This document shows positions 1-8,320 of a stretch of DNA of 64,000 nucleotides, in pieces. The stretch comes from Chitinophaga sp. YR573. Lineage in GTDB: Bacteria; Bacteroidota; Bacteroidia; Chitinophagales; Chitinophagaceae. Made by a program: the position numbers and the translations under genes. The notes beneath the pieces are model-generated. The model ran no database searches. It saw only the letters and a program-made list of their open reading frames with translations, and had not been told where the DNA came from. The DNA lies in the NCBI RefSeq assembly GCF_900110995.1, contig NZ_FOJF01000001.1:761199-825198 (forward strand). Direction: 5' to 3'. Every line of letters begins with the position of its first letter. Positions within the stretch are counted from its first letter, which is position 1.

Positions 1-511
1 GTATAATGAGCCGCCTGTACTATGGTGGAGCCCGGATCCCCGCTTTGTATTATTTCCCAATGAATTGCAGATAGCTACCAGCATGAAGCAGGTGCTGAAA
101 AAAGACCTGTTCACCATCACCTTCAACCAGGATTTTCCCGGTGTTATTGCCGGTTGCAAAGAAGCTCCCCGCCCCGGACAGGATGGTACCTGGATTACAA
201 ATGAAGTGGAAGCCGCCTATACCAAACTACATAAAGACGGTTGGGCACACTCCGTAGAATGCTGGATGGATGGCAAACTCGCCGGTGGATTTTATGGTAT
301 CCAACTGGGGAAATGCTTTTTTGGAGAATCTATGTTTGCAAGAGTCAGCAACGCCTCAAAAGCGGCTTTTATCACGTTTGTACAACGTGCTGCAAAAGAA
401 GGGATTGAAATTATTGATTGCCAGGTATATACAGATCACCTGGCTTCTTTCGGAGCAAGATTTATTACAAGAACAGACTTTATCGATATTATTAAGAAAC
501 ACCAGTTTTAA
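1..511 (+). CDS. aat: Leucyl/phenylalanyl-tRNA-protein transferase, 5' end outside window
   Basis: Aat transfers Leu or Phe from charged tRNA to the N-terminus of proteins with basic N-terminal residues, marking them for ClpS/ClpAP degradation in the cytoplasm. The frame is open from base 2 and has no start in the window. The first visible codons read through the family signature WWSPDPR and then VLFPNEL. Further on are GGFYGIQLGKCFFGESMF and DCQVYTDHLASFGAR, both typical of the GNAT-like catalytic fold. About 169 residues are visible and the family is usually 200-230 long, so only a short N-terminal piece is missing. A TTG at base 65 could be mistaken for a start, but it lies inside the conserved domain. 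The next gene is convergent. Confidence 0.93.
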   Translation, partial: YNEPPVLWWSPDPRFVLFPNELQIATSMKQVLKKDLFTITFNQDFPGVIAGCKEAPRPGQDGTWITNEVEAAYTKLHKDGWAHSVECWMDGKLAGGFYGIQLGKCFFGESMFARVSNASKAAFITFVQRAAKEGIEIIDCQVYTDHLASFGARFITRTDFIDIIKKHQF

Positions 512-598
512 CTACCCTGCTTCCACTCTCCTCCCACTCTCCGTCCACTCTCCTTCCTGTCTCCGTCCTGTCTGAAGCATATTAACCGCGCACTTTCC

Positions 599-1516
599 CT
601 ACTTCTTCTTAAAATTACCCTCAAAGAAACATTTCACTCCCCTGTAAGCACCACATCCCCCTATCTCTTTAATACTCAAATGTCCCGTCGAAAACTGGAA
701 GGCAATACCACAATCTGAATCCTTATCCTTGTACTCTCCCTTGTTAGTACCTGTAAAATGACCTGTACCTGATAACTCTCCTTTACAACCACTTTCTTTG
801 GCGAAAGAGATAAAGAACTGGAACGACTTCACATCCTTACCATCCCTGACAGACACAATACTCAGCTCACCAGCTTCATAATCACCTGATAATTTATGCT
901 TACGGGGTAAAGTATCAATGGGATTGAAGATCTGTCCTGCAACAGCATCCCCGCTGGAATTTGTCATCACCAGCATAGCCTTGCCATCTGCTGCCACATC
1001 ATAAAACTCTTCTTTAGTGGCTGTACGCCCCTGCCCCAGCTGCTGCTCTTCTGTTATCTTAACAGCCCGCTTGTTATCTATAGAAAAATACTTTGTACTG
1101 TTTCCGTTATCAACCAGCTTCCCTACCTGTAACCGGTTCAGGTAATGTCCCTTTTTGTCTGTCACACACAGGTAAGCCATCCGGGCAGTTTTACCCGTTG
1201 CCTTCACCACAAAATAATTGATCTTATCCCCTTCCAGGTAAGCCAGCGGAAAATACTGCACGGCACTGCCTGCAGGAAAATCCTTTGCGGATAATGTATC
1301 CGTCAGGAATTGCTTCATCAGTTCCGGTTCAATGGAAAGAGAATCAATCTCTTCCGCTTTCAGGGAATCAAGTGTCAGCTTATAAGGCAATTGGGTAGTG
1401 GTGAATAAATCACGGAAGTCCTCAAATGTAAATTCATCCCCTGCTACCTTTTTATGTTTCGACTTACAGGCACCCAGTAAGCAGATGGCCAATAGCGCTA
1501 ACACGATCTTATTCAT
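599..1516 (-). CDS. Putative lipoprotein of unknown function
   Basis: I do not recognise the family. I start it at 1516 because MNKIVLALLAICLLGAC is a clean lipoprotein signal, with lipobox LGAC and the lipidated Cys near residue 17; the frame runs 28 codons further upstream without resembling protein. The mature part begins with a basic stretch (KSKHKK) and is soluble, charged and about 285 residues long. It ends in a Cys-containing segment (GGCGAYRGVKCFFEGNF) and a Lys tail. Two further Cys lie in the last third, so disulphides are possible. It is divergent from the metal regulator at 1666 and could share that intergenic control region. A periplasm-facing, membrane-anchored location is inferred from the signal only. 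Confidence 0.7.
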   Translation of the reverse strand: MNKIVLALLAICLLGACKSKHKKVAGDEFTFEDFRDLFTTTQLPYKLTLDSLKAEEIDSLSIEPELMKQFLTDTLSAKDFPAGSAVQYFPLAYLEGDKINYFVVKATGKTARMAYLCVTDKKGHYLNRLQVGKLVDNGNSTKYFSIDNKRAVKITEEQQLGQGRTATKEEFYDVAADGKAMLVMTNSSGDAVAGQIFNPIDTLPRKHKLSGDYEAGELSIVSVRDGKDVKSFQFFISFAKESGCKGELSGTGHFTGTNKGEYKDKDSDCGIAFQFSTGHLSIKEIGGCGAYRGVKCFFEGNFKKK

Positions 1517-1632
1517 GCGTATTTGCTTGTTTATTATGGCCGAAAAGTTAAAGAAAAAATTGATATGAAGTATAAAAAATGTAAAGATGGTTACCAGCAT
1601 CCTCTGTCAAACTTGCTAATTCGCCTATTATT

Positions 1633-1650
1633 ATTTAGATTTACCTAAAT
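1633..1650. promoter_or_regulatory. Candidate operator of the DtxR-type regulator
   Basis: A perfect inverted repeat, ATTTAG-N6-CTAAAT, lies 16-33 bases upstream of the regulator start. Its form resembles DtxR/MntR-type boxes (TTAG...CTAA half sites). It would let the regulator repress its own operon with the Nramp transporter. The sequence is seen; the role is inferred. Confidence 0.5.
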
Positions 1651-1665
1651 ATTATTTTAAGAGTT

Positions 1666-2325
1666 ATGAACTTGTCTGTTTCAGAAGAGAATTATATAAA
1701 GTCGATATACAAGCTGGAAGAAGGACAGGATTCCGTTACGACAAATGCGCTTGCCTACGAACTGGATACAAAACCAGCTTCAGTAACGGATATGGCTAAA
1801 AAGCTGAAAGAAAAAAAGCTCATTGCATATGAAAAATATCAGGGCATCAACCTCACTCCGGAAGGCAGAAAAGCAGCCCTGCAAATTGTACGCAGGCACC
1901 GCCTCTGGGAGTGTTTCCTGGTAGAAAAACTGGCCTTCAGCTGGGAAGAAGTACATGAACTGGCAGAAGAACTGGAACATGTACGTAGTGAAAAACTCAC
2001 CAACCGCCTCAGCGAATTTCTTGGAAATCCGGCAATTGACCCCCACGGCGATCCTATTCCCGATGCACAGGGCAAAATGGGTAAACCCCGTACACTAACC
2101 TCTTTACATAAATCCCAGGCTAAACGACTGGAAGTCATGGCCGTATCAGATAAATCTGCCGCTCTCCTGGAATTCCTTACCGCCAAAGGTATCCGGCTGG
2201 GTACACAACTGGATGTGATAGAACGTTACGCATTCGACAACTCAATTGAAATCAAAATCCGTAATCAACCCGCCTTCACGATCAGTGAACAGGTGTCAAA
2301 GAATATAATGGTTAAAGCAATATGA
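1666..2325 (+). CDS. DtxR/MntR-family metal-dependent transcriptional regulator
   Basis: A 219-residue metal-sensing repressor. Residues 1-62 form the winged helix-turn-helix (ENYIKSIYKLEE, then the recognition region TKPASVTDMAKKL). Residues 65-140 form the dimerisation and metal-binding domain, with RRHRLWECFL (H78, E82), EELEHVRSEKL (E101, E102, H105) and PAIDPHGDPIP. Residues 145-219 look like the FeoA/SH3-like third domain of DtxR and IdeR. By eye, the positions equal to Bacillus MntR D8 and E11 are N9 and K12, so manganese specificity cannot be assumed. The gene overlaps the Nramp transporter by ATGA, which suggests translational coupling, and a palindrome lies just upstream. Metal-dependent repression of the transporter is the natural inference. 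Confidence 0.9.
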   Translation: MNLSVSEENYIKSIYKLEEGQDSVTTNALAYELDTKPASVTDMAKKLKEKKLIAYEKYQGINLTPEGRKAALQIVRRHRLWECFLVEKLAFSWEEVHELAEELEHVRSEKLTNRLSEFLGNPAIDPHGDPIPDAQGKMGKPRTLTSLHKSQAKRLEVMAVSDKSAALLEFLTAKGIRLGTQLDVIERYAFDNSIEIKIRNQPAFTISEQVSKNIMVKAI

Positions 2326-4199
2326 ATCATCAGCACACATCTCTTGGCGACGTTCATCAAAGTGTAGATATGACCAACTCCGGCGGGGCCCGCTGGAGGA
2401 AACTCCTGGCTTTCTTTGGACCGGCATACCTCGTCAGCGTGGGATACATGGACCCGGGCAACTGGGCTACCGATCTGGCAGGTGGCAGCCAGTACGGCTA
2501 CAAACTATTATGGGTACTGCTAATGAGTAACCTGATGGCCCTCCTGTTACAAAGCCTCAGCGCACGCCTGGGTATTGTAAGAGGCCGCGACCTTGCACAG
2601 GCCAACCGTGAAACCTACCCCCCTCTCGTCAACTTCATTCTCTATATCCTGGCAGAAGTAGCCATCGCAGCTACGGACCTCGCAGAGGTGCTGGGTATGG
2701 CTATTGGTATACAGTTACTGACCGACTTACCCCTGGTCTGGGGCGTAAGCATTACCGTTTTCGATACCTTTCTTTTGTTAGTATTACAACGCTACGGTAT
2801 CCGGAAAATGGAAGCCTTTATTATCGCGTTAGTGGCTATTGTGGGCATCTCTTTCCTTATAGAGCTGATCATGGCTAAACCGGCCCTGAATGAGGTCGTA
2901 GTAGGCTTTATCCCCTCTATTCCGGATAATGTGGCGCTCTACATTGCCATTGGTATCATAGGGGCTACCGTTATGCCTCACAATCTTTATTTGCATTCAG
3001 CATTAGTGCAGACACGTAAAATAAAGCGCGATGATGCAGGTATTAAACAGGCGCTCAAACTCAACTTCATTGATAGCGCTGTTGCCCTCAACCTGGCATT
3101 TTTTGTCAACGCGGCCATCCTCATCCTTGCAGCCTCTGTTTTCTTCAAAGCCGGCCATACCGACATTGCGGAAATACAGGATGCACATAAACTGATGGAA
3201 GGTCTGTTAGGCAGTAAACTGGCTCCCATGTTGTTTGCAATTGCGTTGATCGCTGCCGGACAAAGCTCCACCGTGACAGGCACACTTGCCGGACAGATCG
3301 TCATGGAAGGTTACCTCAGCCTGCGTATCAACCCCTGGCTGCGCCGGCTCATCACACGCCTGCTGGCTATCATCCCGGCATTACTGGTCATCATCATCGC
3401 TGGCCCGGAGAAAGTAGGAAACCTGCTGGTATTCAGTCAGGTGTTATTAAGTATGCAACTCGGCTTTGCTGTAATTCCTCTCATCCATTTCGTAAGTGAT
3501 AAAAAAACGATGGGTAAGTTCACCATTAAACCAATAGTGAAAATAACCGCCTGGATCATTACCATTGTACTGGTATACCTCAATGGCCGCATGGTATATA
3601 CCGAAGCTGCAAAGTATGTAGCCGGTAACAGCAATATACTGGTAGACATTGTTATCATCCTTGCAGGACTTGGTTTCATCACCCTCCTGGTGATCACGGT
3701 TGTTTATCCGCTGATGAGCCGTTATCAGCAAAAAGCATCTGCAGAGATCCATCATACCCACGAAATCGCACTGGGAAACTTACAGATCCCTGTGTATAAC
3801 TATATCGCTATGGCCTTGGATTTCAGTAAGGATGATGAAAAGATCATCTCTAATGCACTGGCTCACGGTAACCCACAAACGGAATATCTCTTAATACATA
3901 TAGTAGAAAGCGCATCTGCCAAATACCTGGGTCGTGAATCAGACGATTTTGAAACAAGGAAGGACCAGGAACAGATGGAAAAATATATCTCCTTACTCCA
4001 CTCCAGGAATATCCGTGCAAAAGGATTACTGGGCTACAGGCACAGGGCAAAAGAAATTGTTCGTCTTGTAAAAGAAGAGAAAGCTGATTTCCTTGTATTA
4101 GGTGGCCACGGCCACACCGGTATCAAAGATTGGATCTATGGTGAAACTGCCAACCAGGTAAGACATCAGGTAAGGATCCCCGTACTGATAGTGCAATAA
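2322..4199 (+). CDS. mntH: Nramp divalent metal transporter fused to a C-terminal universal stress domain
   Basis: A 625-residue inner-membrane proton-coupled importer of Mn2+/Fe2+. The Nramp signatures are DPGNWATDLAGG (residues 44-55, first helix) and MPHNLYLHS (sixth helix), within about eleven hydrophobic segments over residues 25-480. The last 135 residues (491-625) are a cytoplasmic UspA-type domain, ending in GGHGHTG, a 9-residue spacer, then GETANQVRHQVRIPVLIVQ. That matches the G-2x-G-9x-G nucleotide-binding loop of ATP-binding Usp proteins. Bacterial MntH is usually 400-450 residues, so the extension is a genuine fusion. It overlaps the upstream regulator gene and is followed by a hairpin terminator. 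Metal preference is not proven. Confidence 0.92.
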   Translation: MNHQHTSLGDVHQSVDMTNSGGARWRKLLAFFGPAYLVSVGYMDPGNWATDLAGGSQYGYKLLWVLLMSNLMALLLQSLSARLGIVRGRDLAQANRETYPPLVNFILYILAEVAIAATDLAEVLGMAIGIQLLTDLPLVWGVSITVFDTFLLLVLQRYGIRKMEAFIIALVAIVGISFLIELIMAKPALNEVVVGFIPSIPDNVALYIAIGIIGATVMPHNLYLHSALVQTRKIKRDDAGIKQALKLNFIDSAVALNLAFFVNAAILILAASVFFKAGHTDIAEIQDAHKLMEGLLGSKLAPMLFAIALIAAGQSSTVTGTLAGQIVMEGYLSLRINPWLRRLITRLLAIIPALLVIIIAGPEKVGNLLVFSQVLLSMQLGFAVIPLIHFVSDKKTMGKFTIKPIVKITAWIITIVLVYLNGRMVYTEAAKYVAGNSNILVDIVIILAGLGFITLLVITVVYPLMSRYQQKASAEIHHTHEIALGNLQIPVYNYIAMALDFSKDDEKIISNALAHGNPQTEYLLIHIVESASAKYLGRESDDFETRKDQEQMEKYISLLHSRNIRAKGLLGYRHRAKEIVRLVKEEKADFLVLGGHGHTGIKDWIYGETANQVRHQVRIPVLIVQ

Positions 4200-4204
4200 A
4201 AAAG

Positions 4205-4240
4205 AAAGCACCTGCCAAACGACAGGTGCTTTTCTTCTAT
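4205..4240. terminator. Terminator after mntH
   Basis: A 10-bp perfect stem (AAAGCACCTG/CAGGTGCTTT, loop of 8) at 4205-4232 is followed by T-rich sequence. It lies just beyond the mntH stop and 18 bases before the end of the convergent response regulator gene, so it may serve both strands. Confidence 0.75.
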
Positions 4241-4257
4241 GAAAAAAGCAAAATTTA

Positions 4258-4998
4258 CTATAGTCCTAACGCAGATTTTAATCTTGGGTACCCTGTTTTA
4301 CTCACCGGTATTTTAGCACCGGAACGTAATATCGCCAGGTGGTTTTCCTTCTCATAAGGCTCTATACGCGTTACCTGGTTTACGTTCAGCATATAAGATC
4401 TGTGCACACGGGAAAACTGTTGTGCATCCAGTGTCTGATCAAAAAATGCCATTGTTTTATTCTTCAGGAAAGACCCTTCGGAAGTAATGATTTTCACATA
4501 ATCGTCCGCAGCTTCCAGGTAATGAATATCCACCACAGGAATAATCTTGATCTTCCCGTTTATCTTCACCACAATACGGTTATTCTGCAAAGGAGAGCTG
4601 GCTGCTGTTTCCAGCAAAGCAGTTGTTTCCACAGGTGTATCAGCAGCACGGCGGTCCAGCCATTTCTGTAATGCCTTATCAAAACGTTCCTTAGAAAAAG
4701 GCTTTAATAAATAATCCACTGCATTCACTTCAAATGCACGTATGGCATGTTCTTCAAAAGCAGTAGTAAATATAATAGCAGGCAATGCTTCTACCAGTTC
4801 CAGCATCTCAAAGCCGGTGATCTTTGGCATCTGCACATCCAGGAATACAATATCCGGCTGATGTTGCTGTATCGCTTTTAATCCTTCAAACCCATCATTA
4901 CACTCCTGTAAAAGCGCTACCTGTGTAAATGATTGCAGGTATTCTTTTACAATTTCCCTTGCCAGTGGTTCATCATCAATTATTATCGCTTTTATCAT
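4258..4998 (-). CDS. LytTR-family response regulator
   Basis: A 246-residue cytoplasmic DNA-binding response regulator. The receiver domain (residues 1-122) has the acidic pocket IIIDDE, phospho-acceptor D54 in IVFLDVQMP, and K99 in DYLLKPF. A linker of about 25 residues leads to a LytTR domain (about 145-246; HYLEAADDYVKI, SRVHRSYMLN). I start at 4998 (MIKAIIIDDE) because the 62 codons upstream are Cys-rich and unlike protein. The start lies inside the last codons of the kinase gene (23-bp overlap), so the pair is probably translationally coupled. The partner is the LytS-type kinase at 4976-6037. Confidence 0.93.
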   Translation of the reverse strand: MIKAIIIDDEPLAREIVKEYLQSFTQVALLQECNDGFEGLKAIQQHQPDIVFLDVQMPKITGFEMLELVEALPAIIFTTAFEEHAIRAFEVNAVDYLLKPFSKERFDKALQKWLDRRAADTPVETTALLETAASSPLQNNRIVVKINGKIKIIPVVDIHYLEAADDYVKIITSEGSFLKNKTMAFFDQTLDAQQFSRVHRSYMLNVNQVTRIEPYEKENHLAILRSGAKIPVSKTGYPRLKSALGL

Positions 4999-6037
4999 AT
5001 AGTTGTGGCACTTTAATGAGTGTAGTATAAATGTTTTCTTTTGCTGTGGTCTCCAGCAGATCATGTCGGGCAAACAGCAGGTATAAACGCCTGCGTATGG
5101 ATGTAAGACCGAATCCTGTTCCTGTCTGAGGTTGCTGCAGATCTGAATCGAATGGGTTCTGTACCTGTACATACAGTAACTCATCCTGTACCCATGCTTC
5201 TATTGTAATCGTGATCGCATCTGTTGTATCATATAAGCCGTACTTAATCGCATTTTCCACTACCGGTTGTAATAACATCGGGGGTATTTTCAGATCAGCT
5301 GTAGCATCCGTAGCAGTAACGTTAGTGCTTAAACGATGTCCGAATCTTACCTTTTCAATATCCAGGTACCATTGCAGGTATTGCAGTTCATCAGGTAATG
5401 CAATCCAGTCCTGGTCCTCTCTTTTCAATGTTCCTCTCAGAAAATCACTCAGCTTCAGCACCATCTCACGGGCCTGTTGCGGGCGCAGCATGATCAGGGC
5501 ATTAATAGAGTTAAGACTGTTAAACAGGAAATGTGGTTGCAGCTGTTGTCTTAGTTTATATAACTCTGCTTCACGGGCCAGTCTTTCTGCTGTGTCCTTA
5601 CGCAACAGCTCTTCCCGCTGTGCTTCCATATCATGCCACCACAGGCTCCTGAAGGCTACAAAACAGATCACCAGCCAACCTATTACAAAACGCGCCGGTA
5701 AAGCCTCATGTGCCCACTCTAAATATGCCTGTTCTCCCGGGAAATAGCACCGCATCATACTGGTACTGATAAACAACCACAAAGCAGTCTGAGCAACCGT
5801 GTAAGTCAGCAGAAAAGTATACTTCCCCCTTGCAGGTCTGTAATACGCCAGACCAAAACTGGTTGCTCTTGCAGAGAGTGCAAGTAATATAATATGCACT
5901 GCACTGTCCGTCCAGGCCAGGCCATTACCCAGTTTGTACCAGTATAACAGGACAGCTGCATGTACCACCAGAAAAACATAAGCTGTTCCTATGAACGTCC
6001 GGCGAAAAAGCTTGTCAGTGAGTAATTGTTTGGCCAA
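4976..6037 (-). CDS. LytS/YehU-family sensor histidine kinase
   Basis: A 353-residue inner-membrane kinase. Four hydrophobic segments occupy residues 15-130. A short coiled coil follows, then the His_kinase domain with phospho-acceptor H169 in LQPHFLFNSLNS. The ATPase part has the N box VVENAIKYGL and the glycine box GTGFGLTSIRRRL. There is no periplasmic sensor domain, so the signal is probably sensed in or near the membrane. It is cotranscribed with the LytTR regulator and may also be linked to the LiaF-like and DUF4288 genes upstream, although a large palindromic element at 6071-6232 separates them. Confidence 0.93.
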   Translation of the reverse strand: MAKQLLTDKLFRRTFIGTAYVFLVVHAAVLLYWYKLGNGLAWTDSAVHIILLALSARATSFGLAYYRPARGKYTFLLTYTVAQTALWLFISTSMMRCYFPGEQAYLEWAHEALPARFVIGWLVICFVAFRSLWWHDMEAQREELLRKDTAERLAREAELYKLRQQLQPHFLFNSLNSINALIMLRPQQAREMVLKLSDFLRGTLKREDQDWIALPDELQYLQWYLDIEKVRFGHRLSTNVTATDATADLKIPPMLLQPVVENAIKYGLYDTTDAITITIEAWVQDELLYVQVQNPFDSDLQQPQTGTGFGLTSIRRRLYLLFARHDLLETTAKENIYTTLIKVPQLYDKSDNN

Positions 6038-6070
6038 TGAATATTAGATTAAGAGTCAATATCGTTTAGT

Positions 6071-6232
6071 TAGCTCCGTTAGGAGCTCCGTGTTTGTAGT
6101 AAAATATTCTTATCCTCTTTAATTGACTCCGTAGGAGTCCCCTAATGTTCGGGATTCAGGGGACTCCTACGGAGTCTCTGTTTTGTTGTTTTAATGTGTT
6201 TACTACAAACACGGGGCTCCTAACGGAGCCTA
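6071..6232. repeat. Family A nested palindromic element, copy 1
   Basis: Outer arms at 6071-6103 and 6199-6232 are inverted copies. Nested inside is an inner inverted repeat at 6125-6145 and 6155-6176. Each arm contains its own small hairpin of the form CTCCGTNAGGAG. One outer arm has a variant (GGAGCTCC for GGAGCCCC). It fills the gap between the kinase start and the end of the DUF4288 gene. Related copies lie at 28607-28763 and 41001-41053. Confidence 0.85.
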
Positions 6233-6245
6233 TTATGTTTTGCAC

Positions 6246-6599
6246 TTAAGAATGAATATCAATATACTCCTGTCCTCTCAGACTGGCTGCTTTTACCTGC
6301 AACCAGGAGATATAAGCATCTGCATCACTGGGCTCTTCTATACGTGAATACAGCTCCATTCCATCTCCCAGCATTTCCAGTGTATTCATTTCCGGTACAT
6401 TGATAAAGCGCCACTGCACCAGTTCCTGCCGTTGGTTATTAAACGAATACTGGCCCTGTATACCTATCTCGCAAGCTCTCTTCCAGGCTTCTTCTTTATC
6501 AGATGCACTGATCAGGCGCAGTTGTTCATCGAACTGTGGAGTATGATCGCCATTTCCACAAATGATCTGGTAAACTATTTTGGTCACAAACCATTGCAT
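6246..6599 (-). CDS. DUF4288-like protein
   Basis: A 117-residue soluble protein of unknown function. It opens with MQWFVTKIVYQIICG and then HTPQFDEQLRLI, which match what I know of the DUF4288 family, small proteins that begin with a short beta-rich segment carrying a QFDEQ-like motif. It has no signal peptide or membrane segment and no catalytic motif that I can see. It lies 19 bases downstream of the LiaF-like gene on the same strand, so the two are probably cotranscribed. A link to envelope signalling rests only on position. Confidence 0.7.
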   Translation of the reverse strand: MQWFVTKIVYQIICGNGDHTPQFDEQLRLISASDKEEAWKRACEIGIQGQYSFNNQRQELVQWRFINVPEMNTLEMLGDGMELYSRIEEPSDADAYISWLQVKAASLRGQEYIDIHS

Positions 6600-6618
6600 A
6601 TAAATAAGATTAATCGGG

Positions 6619-7401
6619 TTAATTATAACTTTTGATTTCTACTCCACCGAATACACAGGTGCCTGTAATGACAAGGACCTTGTCGGGGTTATTAGACATC
6701 ATCTCTACCGGGCGTTTATCCTCAACACCACCAAAGACGGTATCCATTTTTACTTTTACGTTCCAGTTGGAAGGCACTACAATTTCCACACCACCAAAAA
6801 CACAGTTGGCCTCTATTTGAATGGTGCCGTTAAAATCCGCCTGGGTCAGGTTGATATCAGTACCACCGAAAACGGCCGTAGCTGTTCCTCCTTTAAATTC
6901 TTTGGAAACCACTACCCTGTTTACTCCACTGAACACAGCCGTAACATCTACGAAGTCATCAGATACGGAATTATAGGAAAATGCGTGGTACTTGTCGTCT
7001 TTACGCATAGTGTCATCTTTATGCATAGTGTCATCATGGAAGGAAGTGGAATGATCATGCCAATGTCTTCTGTTCCCCTGCTTTCTGAATATCAGGAGAA
7101 TACCTATGAGGATCAGGCAGCCTGGCCATATAAAGCGGGATATATCAAAAGGCCAACCATAAATATCTCTTGCCAGGAAAACACTACCAATCAGCATCAT
7201 TATTATACCTGCATTGTTTTTGAACTCACTGCTAAGCCATATAATGGCGCCTATCCCTATCACCAGCACTTCCCAGGAACCTATCCAATCCGGAATATCA
7301 AGAGCCAGACTTCTTAATAAAAAGAATGCTCCAACTATCAAAAAAATGAATCCCTTTCCGATTGAGGACCTTGAGTTTTTTCTAATATCTTTCTTGCTCA
7401 T
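6619..7401 (-). CDS. LiaF-like membrane protein
   Basis: A 260-residue protein. Residues 15-108 hold four hydrophobic segments of the DUF5668/LiaF type. A polar His/Asp-rich linker follows (about 110-145, with an MHKDDTMRKDD-type repeat). The C-terminal half is built of repeated beta turns, VFSGVN, VFGGTDI, VFGGVEI, VFGGVED and VFGGVEI, the pattern of the LiaF/VraT C-terminal domain. In Firmicutes, LiaF restrains a kinase that responds to cell-wall antibiotics. Here the gene lies upstream of a LytS kinase and LytTR regulator on the same strand, so a similar accessory role is a reasonable inference. Start: Met followed by basic residues (MSKKDIRKN) just before the first helix. Confidence 0.82.
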   Translation of the reverse strand: MSKKDIRKNSRSSIGKGFIFLIVGAFFLLRSLALDIPDWIGSWEVLVIGIGAIIWLSSEFKNNAGIIMMLIGSVFLARDIYGWPFDISRFIWPGCLILIGILLIFRKQGNRRHWHDHSTSFHDDTMHKDDTMRKDDKYHAFSYNSVSDDFVDVTAVFSGVNRVVVSKEFKGGTATAVFGGTDINLTQADFNGTIQIEANCVFGGVEIVVPSNWNVKVKMDTVFGGVEDKRPVEMMSNNPDKVLVITGTCVFGGVEIKSYN

Positions 7402-7515
7402 TTGTATGTTTCATTTACGATACAATATTAGCAAGACCACACTGCCCGGAAAAGGGTATTTAGGCTAAAAAAGGGAGTGTTCCGGTAAACAGCAGGAAAA
7501 AGCCGGTAAAAGTAT

Positions 7516-8211
7516 TTAATGGAGGATACCCTTGAGCGTATCGGCCAGCTTATGGGCCCAGAAGGCCATTTCTTTGCCGGAATAATGCAGCCCGTCACTG
7601 GCTACCAGACTGGGGTCACTGGCTGCATTGAGGGTACCGGGGGTAATATCAATATAATGGACTTTCATTTTCTTCGCGATCTTCCTGTTGGCATTATTAT
7701 AAGCATTGATCTTTTCAGAGATCTCCTGCCTGTCTTTGCCTTCAGCATAGGGAACTACGCTCCAGTCGGGGATAGACAACACCACTACCCTGTCGGAATG
7801 CCCGCCTGCAAATGTAATGGCCTGTTCCAGCAGTAAGGTGAACGCCGGCTTGTAAAACTCTACCGCCCTCCCCCTGTACTGGTCATTCACCCCTATCAGC
7901 AGGGTGACCACATCATAGGTAGTACCTGTAATACCGGCTTCCTGTATCCCGGTGCTTAATTCGTCGGTAGTCCAACCGGTACGGGCCACTATCACGGGAT
8001 CAGCGACAGCTACCCCTTCGTCTCTCAGTAGTTTTGCGGCCTGCACCGGGTAACGGTCAGATTCGGGCACACTTTGCCCTATAGTATAGCTATCACCCAA
8101 TGCCAGGTAAGTAAATCCTGTGTCTTTGCTCAAATTTGTACCGGCGGTCATAGGAACCTCATTATTTTTATAACCAAAGAATATAGAGCAAATTAAGATT
8201 AATCTGAACAT
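7516..8211 (-). CDS. SGNH/GDSL-type hydrolase
   Basis: A 231-residue hydrolase of the lysophospholipase L1 type. The four SGNH blocks are visible: catalytic S41 in LALGDSYTIG, a Gly block near TGWTTDEL, N in LLIGVNDQYRG, and the Asp/His pair in SDGLHYSG near residue 210. A short hydrophobic N-terminus (MFRLILICSIFFGY) suggests export, but there is no lipobox and the cleavage site is unclear. A second Met at residue 21 would give a cytoplasmic form. The substrate is probably an ester of a lipid or glycan; the sequence does not say which. It is divergent from icd at 8321. Confidence 0.85.
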   Translation of the reverse strand: MFRLILICSIFFGYKNNEVPMTAGTNLSKDTGFTYLALGDSYTIGQSVPESDRYPVQAAKLLRDEGVAVADPVIVARTGWTTDELSTGIQEAGITGTTYDVVTLLIGVNDQYRGRAVEFYKPAFTLLLEQAITFAGGHSDRVVVLSIPDWSVVPYAEGKDRQEISEKINAYNNANRKIAKKMKVHYIDITPGTLNAASDPSLVASDGLHYSGKEMAFWAHKLADTLKGILH

Positions 8212-8261
8212 AGGAAAAAGTTTTTGCGGCGCAACAACTACCCACTTGGACTAATAATACG

Positions 8262-8269
8262 TACCTTTG
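8262..8269 (+). promoter_or_regulatory. Bacteroidota -7 element upstream of icd
   Basis: TACCTTTG matches the TAnnTTTG -7 consensus of the Bacteroidota primary sigma factor. No TTTG sits at the ideal 19-base spacing, only a TTG 13 bases upstream. The predicted 5' leader of icd would be about 45 bases. Confidence 0.4.
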
Positions 8270-8320
8270 CGCTCGATTATACTATAATTAATTACGAAAT
8301 ACGTAACGAAACTGTTTTTT

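Noticed and set aside
6071..6232. Family A palindromes as a CRISPR or an insertion sequence
   Set aside because: They are inverted and nested, contain no spacers of constant size and no transposase frame, and no target duplication is seen.
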